DNA of 16,263 nt, from positions 1-16,263 of the forward strand of contig CAMLDT010000064.1 in NCBI GenBank assembly GCA_946479075.1. Direction: 5' to 3'. Shown here piece by piece: positions 1 to 5,902 of the stretch; position 1 is the first letter of the stretch, and each line of letters opens with the position of its first letter. The notes below the pieces were generated by a model. That model ran no database searches. It worked only from the letters and a program-made list of their open reading frames with translations, and was not told the DNA's origin. The translations under genes were made by a program, and so were the position numbers. The DNA comes from an uncultured Polaromonas sp. (GTDB taxonomy: Bacteria > Pseudomonadota > Gammaproteobacteria > Burkholderiales > Burkholderiaceae).

Positions 1-1
1 A

Positions 2-304
2 GGCCTGACCGATCTGGTCAACACCATCAAGCAGGTGCACGCCAACCTCAACAAGGACCTGGCCATCATCGGTTTGCTGCGTGTGATGTTCGATCCGCGC
101 ATCACCCTGCAGCAGCAGGTCAGCGACCAGCTCAAGGAGCATTTCGGCGACAAGGTCTTCAACACCGTGATCCCGCGCAACGTGCGCCTGGCCGAAGCAC
201 CGAGTTACGGCCTGCCCGGCGTGGTGTTTGACCCGGCCTCCAAAGGCGCGCTGGCCTTCGTGAGCTTTGCCGAAGAGATGGTCCAGCGCATCAAGGTGAT
301 GTGA
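2..304 (+). CDS. parA: ParA/Soj chromosome-partitioning ATPase, C-terminal part
   Basis: This is the last 100 residues of a ParA/Soj-type Walker ATPase; the nucleotide-binding N-terminus lies before the window. The visible part carries the typical C-terminal pattern: GLTDLVNTIKQV, then IIGLLRVMFDPR, and then VIPRNVRLAEAPSYGLP with a closing SKGA block. ParA binds DNA non-specifically as an ATP dimer and, with ParB bound at parS, moves the replication-origin region apart; it acts on the nucleoid. The frame is open from base 2 to the TGA at 302-304. parB follows at 970, with one hydrolase gene between them, so this is the chromosomal parAB locus. A repeat element begins 15 bases after the stop codon. 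The family call is firm; only the missing N-terminus is unseen. Confidence 0.95.
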   Translation, partial: GLTDLVNTIKQVHANLNKDLAIIGLLRVMFDPRITLQQQVSDQLKEHFGDKVFNTVIPRNVRLAEAPSYGLPGVVFDPASKGALAFVSFAEEMVQRIKVM

Positions 305-319
305 GCATGATTTACAAGC

Positions 320-376
320 CAAATCGGCCTCCAGCCCTTATGCAGCAAGCGCTGGCAGCTACCAAAATAATAGCAA
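320..376 (+). repeat. Intergenic repeat, copy A (about 57 bp, structured)
   Basis: This element fills most of the gap after parA. It starts CAAATCGGCC, ends ATAGCAA, and aligns along its full length with the reverse complement of 10367-10423. Two dyads can be drawn: an outer one (AGCcCTT pairing with AAGcGCT around a C-C mismatch) and a small one in a 17-nt block GCTA...TAGC. I recall very similar elements between genes in many Comamonadaceae genomes, but I know no formal name for them. It may act in the RNA at gene ends; that is inference. Confidence 0.7.
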
Positions 377-392
377 ACGGACCGCAGGCCCG

Positions 393-944
393 ATGAAACC
401 GGCGAATGTGCTGATCCTGCCGGGCTGGCAAAACAGCGGCGCCGGCCACTGGCAAACCTTGTGGGAAGCCGCGCACGGCTACCGGCGCGTGGAGCAGCAC
501 GACTGGATGCAGCCGCTGCGTGGCGACTGGATCGCCCGGCTGGAGGAAGTGATCCTGGACAGCGACGAGCCCGTCGTGCTGGTCGCGCACAGCCTGGGCT
601 GCATCCTGACGGCTGCCTGGGCTGCACATTCGCGCAACACCCATCGCGTCAATGGCGCGCTGCTGGTGGCGCCGCCCGATGTGGACCGCGAGGAGGTACG
701 CCAGATGCTGACGAGCTGGGCGCCGGTGCCGATGAACCGGCTGCCGTTTGCATCGGTGGTCATCGCCAGCAGCCGCGACCCGTATTGCCGCCCCGACCGC
801 GCGCGTGAATTCGCCGCCGCCTGGGGTGCTGAACTCGTCGATGCCGGACCGCTGGGCCACCTCAACGCCGACAGCGGCCTGGGCGACTGGCCCGCCGCCC
901 ATGAACAACTGCAGGCGCTGATGAGCCGCGCTGCGCCCCCCTGA
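393..944 (+). CDS. RBBP9/YdeN-family alpha/beta serine hydrolase
   Basis: This 183-residue protein fits the small single-domain serine hydrolase family of human RBBP9 and Bacillus YdeN, with no signal peptide, so it should be cytosolic. It opens with the family strand VLILPGWQNSGAGHWQ. The expected triad is visible: nucleophile Ser67 in AHSLG, Asp129 in SSRDPYC and His156 in GHLN, at spacings like those in RBBP9. The substrate is unknown; the family includes peptidase-like and esterase members. It lies between parA (88 bases upstream, with a repeat in the gap) and parB (25 bases downstream), so it is probably co-transcribed with parB. No strong ribosome binding site precedes the ATG at 393, but the homologous sequence begins right there. 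A partner role in segregation is not shown by anything in the protein itself. Confidence 0.88.
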   Translation: MKPANVLILPGWQNSGAGHWQTLWEAAHGYRRVEQHDWMQPLRGDWIARLEEVILDSDEPVVLVAHSLGCILTAAWAAHSRNTHRVNGALLVAPPDVDREEVRQMLTSWAPVPMNRLPFASVVIASSRDPYCRPDRAREFAAAWGAELVDAGPLGHLNADSGLGDWPAAHEQLQALMSRAAPP

Positions 945-969
945 ACCAACCCCGAAAGACAAGACAACC

Positions 970-1911
970 ATGGTCACCAAAAAACCAAAAGGTCTGGGCC
1001 GCGGCCTGCAGGCGCTGCTGGGCCCCACCGTAGGCGAGTCTGCCAACGTGCTTGAAAACGGCGCCAACACCGCCAGCCCCGGCACGCCGGCTTCGCTGCT
1101 GCTGACCGACCTGGTGGCCGGCCAGTACCAGCCGCGCACCCGCATGGACGAAGGTGCGCTTTACGAGCTGGCTGAAAGCATCAAGGTGCAGGGCATCATG
1201 CAGCCGATCCTGGTGCGCCGCCTGAGCTCGGGCGCCAACGACGGCAAGTACGAAATCATTGCCGGCGAACGGCGTTTCCGCGCCGCCAAAATTGCCGGCC
1301 TGGACAGCGTGCCGGTGCTGGTGCGCGATGTGCCGGACGAGTCGGCCGCGGCGATGGCGCTGATCGAAAACATCCAGCGCGAGGACCTCAATCCGCTGGA
1401 AGAAGCGCAAGGGCTGCAGCGCCTGGTGAAAGAGTTCGGCCTGACACACGAGCTGGCAGCGCAAGCCGTGGGACGCTCGCGCAGCGCGGCCTCCAACCTG
1501 CTGCGCCTGCTCAACCTGGCCGACCCGGTGCAGACCATGCTGATGGCCGGCGACATCGACATGGGCCATGCCCGCGCGCTGCTGGCGCTGGACCGTGCCA
1601 CCCAGATCACCGCCGGCAACCAGATCGCCGCCAAAAAACTCTCGGTGCGCGAGGCCGAAAGCCTGGTCAGGAAACTCAGCGCCGAGTTTTCGCTGAAGCC
1701 GCAAAAAGCCACCAAGGAAAAGTCGCGCGACACCCGCCGTGTCGAAGAGGAGCTGGCCGACCTGCTGATGGCCGATGTCGAGGTGCGCGTGAAGAAACAG
1801 GTCAAGCGCAACGGCCGGCGCGAGGACATGGGCGAGGTGGCGATCCAGTTCGCTTCGCTCGATGAACTCAACGGCCTGATCGAGCGGCTGCGCGGCGGCA
1901 AGGGCGCTTGA
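970..1911 (+). CDS. parB: ParB/Spo0J chromosome-partitioning protein
   Basis: This 313-residue ParB is the CTP-binding DNA clamp that loads at parS and spreads along DNA, and it stimulates ParA. In order, the sequence shows the N-terminal ParA-contact motif GLGRGLQALLG (residues 8-18), QPR (54-56), GIMQPILVRR (75-84), the CTP/arginine box GERRFRAAK (99-107) and ENIQREDLNPLEEA (133-146). A helix-turn-helix follows around 157-181 (LTHELAAQAVGRSRSAASNLLRLL), then a C-terminal dimerisation region ending ASLDELNGLIERLRGG. Its length is normal for chromosomal ParB. The ATG at 970 puts the ParA-contact motif at the usual distance from the N-terminus; the ribosome binding site is weak. It lies 25 bases after the hydrolase. 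I find no good parS site in the window. Confidence 0.97.
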   Translation: MVTKKPKGLGRGLQALLGPTVGESANVLENGANTASPGTPASLLLTDLVAGQYQPRTRMDEGALYELAESIKVQGIMQPILVRRLSSGANDGKYEIIAGERRFRAAKIAGLDSVPVLVRDVPDESAAAMALIENIQREDLNPLEEAQGLQRLVKEFGLTHELAAQAVGRSRSAASNLLRLLNLADPVQTMLMAGDIDMGHARALLALDRATQITAGNQIAAKKLSVREAESLVRKLSAEFSLKPQKATKEKSRDTRRVEEELADLLMADVEVRVKKQVKRNGRREDMGEVAIQFASLDELNGLIERLRGGKGA

Positions 1912-1989
1912 GCACGGCCCAGACACACGTCGCGCGCCCCGCTGGCATGTTCATGAAAATGACGCTGGTCCTTGTGTCACGGGCGTGAG

Positions 1990-2010
1990 TAGCTATAAAG
2001 AAGATAGCAA
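1990..2010 (+). repeat. Intergenic repeat, copy C (short, hairpin end only)
   Basis: This site keeps only the distal part of the element seen at 320-376 and 10367-10423. It is a 17-nt block beginning GCTAT and ending ATAGC, followed by AA. The arms form a 5-bp stem around a 7-nt loop. It sits about 80 bases after the parB stop, in an otherwise featureless gap of about 220 bases before the next gene. The rest of the long element is not recognisable here. Confidence 0.45.
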
Positions 2011-2130
2011 AAGAAGGGCAAAGACACGGGACGCCACCCGGTACCGGTCCGAACGCCGGCAATGGCCCTGGCCCTCGCACTGCGGGGCAAAAATCAGGTG
2101 ACGCGGCGCGGGGCGGCCAGGTAGCCAAGT

Positions 2131-3207
2131 ATGCTGGGGGACATGAACCCAGACTACGACCCCGACAAGCCGCATCACCGTCCCGATGGTTTCCAGAACG
2201 TCCACACGGCGTTCACCCCGAAAAGTCTGGCCGAGGTCTTGCGCTGGCGCTGGAATGCCTCGCGCCGGGGCCTGCCCTTACCGCCCGAGGCGCCGATCCC
2301 CACGCAGTTGCCCGACCTCGACTTTCTGCACCGCAATGCGGGGGCGGCGGCGCAGATGAAGCCCGCGGTGACATGGATAGGGCATGCAACGGTCATGGCG
2401 CAGCTGGGCGGGCTGACTTTGCTGACCGACCCGGTTTTCTCTGAGCGCGCTTCGCCGGTTTCCTTTGTGGGCCCGAAGCGGCACCAGCCCCCCGGTATTG
2501 CGCTGCGTGACTTGCCGCATGTGGACCTGGTGCTGGCCTCGCACAATCACTATGACCATCTGGACGAGGCTTCGGTGCAGGCGCTGAATGCTCAGCCCGG
2601 CGTCCCGCCCCTGTTTCTGGTGCCGCTTGGCCTCAAGTCCTGGCTGGCCGAGCGTGGGATTGACCATGCGGTGGAACTCGACTGGTGGCAAAGCCACAAG
2701 GTCCCGGCAGCGCAGGGCGATGTGGAGGTCATGCTGGTGCCGGCCCAGCACTGGTCGGCGCGCGGACTGACGGACAGGATGGCGACGCTGTGGGGCGGCT
2801 TTTGCGTTTTTGCGCCGGACTGCCACCTCTTTTATGCGGGCGATACCGGTTATTCGCGGGACTTCACCGACATGCGGGAACGATTCGCGCAACGGCAGAC
2901 GGCGGCGCAAGGCGGCGGTTTTGACATCGCCCTCATTCCCATTGGTGCGTATGAGCCGCGCTGGTTCATGGTGACGCAACACGTGAATGCGGAGGAAGCC
3001 GTGAAAATCCACCGCGACCTCGGCGCCAAACAATCGCTCGGCGTGCACTGGGGCACCTTCGAGTTGAGCGACGAGTCGCTGGACGCACCGCCCAAAGCCC
3101 TGGCGGCGCAGCGAAGCGCCCAGGGCTTGCCGGACGAGGCGTTTTTTGTCATGGCGATTGGTGAGACGCGGGTGCTCAAGCCGCGACCCGCCACCCTCGA
3201 AGGCTAA
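2131..3207 (+). CDS. NAPE-PLD-like metallo-beta-lactamase-fold hydrolase
   Basis: This 358-residue protein is a Lactamase_B_2 metallo-hydrolase closely resembling N-acyl-phosphatidylethanolamine phospholipase D. The zinc ligands can be read: His138-x-His140-x-Asp142-His143 (HNHYDH), His207 (PAQHW), Asp238 (AGDTGYS) and His306 (GVHWGTF). The family signature PIGAYEPRWFM (270-280) followed by QHVNAEEAVKIH is also present. Family knowledge predicts phosphodiester cleavage on a phospholipid or similar substrate; the real substrate here is unknown. There is no signal peptide. Two starts are possible. ATG 2131 has AGGT 8 bases upstream. ATG 2143, four codons later, follows a GGGGG run very closely. 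I keep 2131. The stop overlaps the stop of the convergent membrane-protein gene. Confidence 0.9.
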   Translation: MLGDMNPDYDPDKPHHRPDGFQNVHTAFTPKSLAEVLRWRWNASRRGLPLPPEAPIPTQLPDLDFLHRNAGAAAQMKPAVTWIGHATVMAQLGGLTLLTDPVFSERASPVSFVGPKRHQPPGIALRDLPHVDLVLASHNHYDHLDEASVQALNAQPGVPPLFLVPLGLKSWLAERGIDHAVELDWWQSHKVPAAQGDVEVMLVPAQHWSARGLTDRMATLWGGFCVFAPDCHLFYAGDTGYSRDFTDMRERFAQRQTAAQGGGFDIALIPIGAYEPRWFMVTQHVNAEEAVKIHRDLGAKQSLGVHWGTFELSDESLDAPPKALAAQRSAQGLPDEAFFVMAIGETRVLKPRPATLEG

Positions 3208-3629
3208 AGCGCCGCACCGGGCTTGAGGATCACCAGCAGCGCAATTGCCGTGATCGCAAGCACTGTGAAGGCCGGTGCCCAGCGCGCGGCCGGCGGTTGC
3301 GTGGCCTCGCCGGCCAGCCAGCGCCGCAAGCCGGCCGACTGATTCCCATGCAGAGCCGACAGCGCAGTCACGATCACCAATTTGCCCCAGAACCAGGGCG
3401 CGCTGTACCAGCCGCCCATCACCACCAGCGCGATGCCCAGCAGCCAGACCAGGCCCAGGGCCGGTGTCGTGACGCGCCGGTCCCAGCGGTGAATGGCGTT
3501 CAGAAGTGGCTGCGCGCCAGCGCCGCCGGAGTGGCCAGACGCGGTGAGCGCAAGCGCCAGTGCCAGCATGCCGCCGGCCCAGGTCAGGACGGCCGCGAGA
3601 TGAAAGGCTTTGAGGAACAGATAAAACAT
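3204..3629 (-). CDS. CopD/HemJ-like four-helix membrane protein
   Basis: This is a 141-residue integral membrane protein with about four hydrophobic segments (roughly 5-30, 55-73, 80-96 and 118-136). It resembles CopD-family proteins and the HemJ type of protoporphyrinogen oxidase: KAFHLAAVLTWAGG at the start with His10, then RRVTTPALGLVWLLG, and WGKLVIVTALSALHG with His94. Such histidines bind haem or metal in relatives. It lacks the FYLPR block I associate with true HemJ, so CopD-like is the safer name. I prefer the ATG at 3629; a GTG nine bases upstream (3638) is also in frame. The TAG stop and the TAA stop of the neighbouring hydrolase share the four bases CTAA at 3204-3207. It is transcribed divergently from the secreted-protein operon. 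Confidence 0.72.
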   Translation of the reverse strand: MFYLFLKAFHLAAVLTWAGGMLALALALTASGHSGGAGAQPLLNAIHRWDRRVTTPALGLVWLLGIALVVMGGWYSAPWFWGKLVIVTALSALHGNQSAGLRRWLAGEATQPPAARWAPAFTVLAITAIALLVILKPGAAL

Positions 3630-3713
3630 GACCCGCACCGTAGATAAAAACAGGGACGCAGGCCAGGACGGCCTGCCGTGTGAAGTGTAAAGACGGACGC
3701 TGGCTCCGCGGCT

Positions 3714-3779
3714 GTGACATCTGTCACGCCTGCGCCGCTGCGCAGCGGGCCGACCCCGTGATCACGGGGGTGACGCGTC
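3714..3779. promoter_or_regulatory. Cluster of perfect palindromes in a divergent intergenic region
   Basis: Four dyads lie side by side in 66 bases. GTGACA-TC-TGTCAC is at 3714-3727, CCGCTGCGCAGCGG at 3735-3748, CCCCGTGATCACGGGG at 3754-3769 and GACGCGTC at 3772-3779. GTGAC or its complement GTCAC also recurs at 3770 and 3797. The cluster lies between the CopD-like gene (starts 3629, -) and the secreted-protein gene (starts 3832, +), where operators would be expected. The likely role is control of one or both genes; the regulator is unknown. Confidence 0.45.
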
Positions 3780-3831
3780 GGAGGCGGTCCGCTATCGTCA
3801 CCAACTGTTACGTTTCCCGTCGAGGCCTGTC

Positions 3832-4572
3832 ATGAATCCCTGGTTCCCCCGTTTGCTCGCGCTGGGCGCGCTGTCTGTTTGCTGTGGCGCATCCGCCCAG
3901 ACGATAGAACGTGTCAAGCTGACCGACAACGAGCTGAGCTGCCAGCAGATGTATGCAGAGGCCCAGCAAATGGAGGATGTCATCAAGCTGGCCGGACCCG
4001 GCCTGCCGCAGGTGGCGGCTCCCGCCGTGGCGGCTGCGCCGCTGGCGCCGGCGATGCCGCTGTCGGCGACGCAGCAGGCGGTGCTCAACCATCCCAGCAA
4101 TGCCAACCTCACGCCAGAGCAGAAGGCAACGCTGATCGCCCAGACCGGCATGGCCGAAGCGCGTGGCAATGCCGCCCTTGGCGCGTTATATGCCGGCGCG
4201 CCCAGCGCCGCCGCGCTGCATGGCGCCGTGGCCAGTGATCCCGGCGTGCAGGCAGCCATCGCGCGGGCGCGGGCCTCGGGCATGTCAGAAGCGCAGATCG
4301 CCGCCACCGTCGGTCTGGGCATGCAGCGTAGCGGCCTGCCCGCGCCACTGCTGGCGGGTGCGGTCCCCGCTCAGGCCGGCGGCCTGGCCAGCATGTTCGG
4401 TGCGCTGGCCGGCATGGGCGCCGCCAGTCCGGCGGCGGCTGCCCGGCCTGCGGCAGCGCCCGCACCCGTGCCGGGCCAGGCCGGTCTGGGCGCCCAGGCT
4501 GCGGCACGCAAGGCCCACCTGACCAGCCTTTTTCTCGCGCGGGGCTGCAAGCTGGCCGATGTTGGCAAGTGA
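3832..4572 (+). CDS. Secreted low-complexity protein, paralog 1 (unknown family)
   Basis: I do not recognise a named family. The 246-residue product has a signal peptide with likely cleavage after ASA (residue 22), leaving a mature protein that starts QTIERVK. A head block, TIERVKLTDNELSCQQMYAEAQQMEDV, is followed by a long Ala/Pro/Gly-rich middle (about 55-225). It ends in the tail block RKAHLTSLFLARGCKLADVGK. Head and tail are nearly repeated in the next gene. The mature part has just two cysteines, Cys37 and Cys239, one in each conserved block, which suggests a disulfide closing the molecule in the periplasm or outside. GAGG at 3822-3825 lies 6 bases before the ATG. The Ala-rich middle could inflate the length compared with its paralog. 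Confidence is high that it is a gene and low on function. Confidence 0.8.
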   Translation: MNPWFPRLLALGALSVCCGASAQTIERVKLTDNELSCQQMYAEAQQMEDVIKLAGPGLPQVAAPAVAAAPLAPAMPLSATQQAVLNHPSNANLTPEQKATLIAQTGMAEARGNAALGALYAGAPSAAALHGAVASDPGVQAAIARARASGMSEAQIAATVGLGMQRSGLPAPLLAGAVPAQAGGLASMFGALAGMGAASPAAAARPAAAPAPVPGQAGLGAQAAARKAHLTSLFLARGCKLADVGK

Positions 4573-4615
4573 GCCCCCGCTTTTCCTTTCCATCCCTTTT
4601 TTTGAAAGACTTGCC

Positions 4616-5086
4616 ATGAAACTGCTTCCTCTTGCCGCCGCCCTGCTGCTTGGCAGCGCCGCCGCCCAGGCCCAGACCATCGAACGCGTGAAGATGGGCG
4701 ACAACGACCTGAGCTGCCAGCAGGTGTATGACGAGATCAAGCAGATGGAGGCGGTGGTTGCCCGCGTGACCACGCCGACCCCGGGCGCCGCCGCGGACCC
4801 GGCTGCCGCCAACTCCGCCGTTGGCGCGCAGATGGCCGGGGCCGTGGCGCAGCAGGCGCTGGCGACCGGTGGCTTTGGCGGTTTCGGGGGTTTTGGTGGC
4901 ATGCTCAGCGGGCTGGTGCAGGCCGCCGGCGCGCAGCAAGCCCAGCAGCAGGCCGCTGCCCAGCAAAGCGGCGCCCTGCAGGCGCAGCAAAATGCGGTGT
5001 TGATGCAACAGGCCCAGGGCCGCAAGGAACACCTGACCACGGTGTTCCTTTCCAAAGGGTGCAAGATGAGCGAGATCGCCAAATAG
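4616..5086 (+). CDS. Secreted Gly/Gln-rich protein, paralog 2 (unknown family)
   Basis: This 156-residue paralog of the preceding gene also belongs to no family I can name. The signal peptide is followed by likely cleavage after AQA (residue 19), again giving a mature QTIERVK start. The head block holds Cys34 (NDLSCQQVYDE) and the tail block holds Cys149 (RKEHLTTVFLSKGCKMSEIAK). The middle differs from paralog 1: it has a GGFGGFGGFGG run (85-95) and a Gln/Ala-rich stretch (105-134). I choose the ATG at 4616 because the hydrophobic signal begins there; the frame is open further upstream, but without a signal-like start. The gap to the previous gene is 43 bases and the response-regulator gene starts 7 bases after its stop, so the three genes probably form one operon. 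Confidence 0.82.
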   Translation: MKLLPLAAALLLGSAAAQAQTIERVKMGDNDLSCQQVYDEIKQMEAVVARVTTPTPGAAADPAAANSAVGAQMAGAVAQQALATGGFGGFGGFGGMLSGLVQAAGAQQAQQQAAAQQSGALQAQQNAVLMQQAQGRKEHLTTVFLSKGCKMSEIAK

Positions 5087-5093
5087 ACCTGCC

Positions 5094-5846
5094 ATGCTGA
5101 CTTCTGCCACACCGGCCAGCTCCGGTTCCTTGTTGCCGCCGCCCGCCAGCGCGGAGCCGCCGGTGTTGTCCAGCGATGGCCTGTTCGAGCGCGCGCTGAT
5201 CGTCGAGGACCTCGACGAGCCGCGCGAATGGCTGGCCGACCTGCTGCCGCGCGCCTTGCCCAGCGTCCGGCAGGTTGACGCGGTGGCGACGCTGGCGCTG
5301 GCGCGCGAACGCATGCAGGAACACGCATACGGCCTGGCGCTGGTGGACTGGGGCCTGCCCGACGGCACCAGCGAAGGCCTGATCGCCGAACTGGTGGCGG
5401 CGCGGCCCGGCGCCGTGGTCATCGTGGCGACCATCCACGACGACGACATGCATGTGTTTCCGGCGCTGCGCGCGGGCGCGTCGGGCTACATCCTCAAATC
5501 GCAGCCGCAGGCGGTGGTGATGGCGCAGTTGCGGCGCATCGAACTCGGCGAGCCGGCGCTGTCGCCGTCGATTGCCGTGCGGGTGCTGCAGCACTTTCGC
5601 GCCGTGCAGGAACCGGTGCCGGTGGCTGCCGCCGCGTCCGGCGCCGAACTGCGCCAGCTGACCGACCGCGAGGTGGACGTGCTGCGCCTGATCGCCAAGG
5701 GGTACAAGGCGCCCGAAGTGGCGGTGTTGCTGGGGCTGACCGCGCACACGGTGAGCAGCTACGTGCGCGACATCTACCGCAAGCTGGGCATCTCCTCGCG
5801 GGCGGAGGCCACGCTGGAAGCGGCGCGGCGCGGCCTGGTGGCCTGA
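5094..5846 (+). CDS. NarL/FixJ-type response regulator
   Basis: This is a 250-residue two-component response regulator. The receiver domain spans about 33-150, with acidic residues in IVEDLDE (36-42), phosphoacceptor Asp85 in ALVDWGLPDG, Thr113 and Lys135 (YILKSQ). A LuxR/NarL-type DNA-binding domain spans about 187-250 (LTDREVDVLRLIAKGYKAPEVAVLLGLTAHTVSSYVRDIYRKLGI). An unusual 30-residue Ser/Ala/Pro-rich leader precedes the receiver. The ATG at 5094 is kept because it lies 7 bases after the stop of the secreted-protein gene, fitting a coupled operon. The likely partner is the HisKA_3-type kinase encoded convergently, 56 bases away. Its targets may include the palindromes at 3714-3779, which would make the operon autoregulated; that is inference. 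Confidence 0.93.
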   Translation: MLTSATPASSGSLLPPPASAEPPVLSSDGLFERALIVEDLDEPREWLADLLPRALPSVRQVDAVATLALARERMQEHAYGLALVDWGLPDGTSEGLIAELVAARPGAVVIVATIHDDDMHVFPALRAGASGYILKSQPQAVVMAQLRRIELGEPALSPSIAVRVLQHFRAVQEPVPVAAAASGAELRQLTDREVDVLRLIAKGYKAPEVAVLLGLTAHTVSSYVRDIYRKLGISSRAEATLEAARRGLVA

Positions 5847-5902
5847 AGCGCCGGCCTCGTCGCTGTCTTGTCCCCGCCGCGTCCCCGGTTCGTTCCGGCG
5901 TG

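Noticed and set aside
2278..3720. 480-codon - frame opposite the NAPE-PLD-like gene and across the CopD-like gene
   Set aside because: No recognisable domain; the two overlapping frames on either strand have clear motifs.
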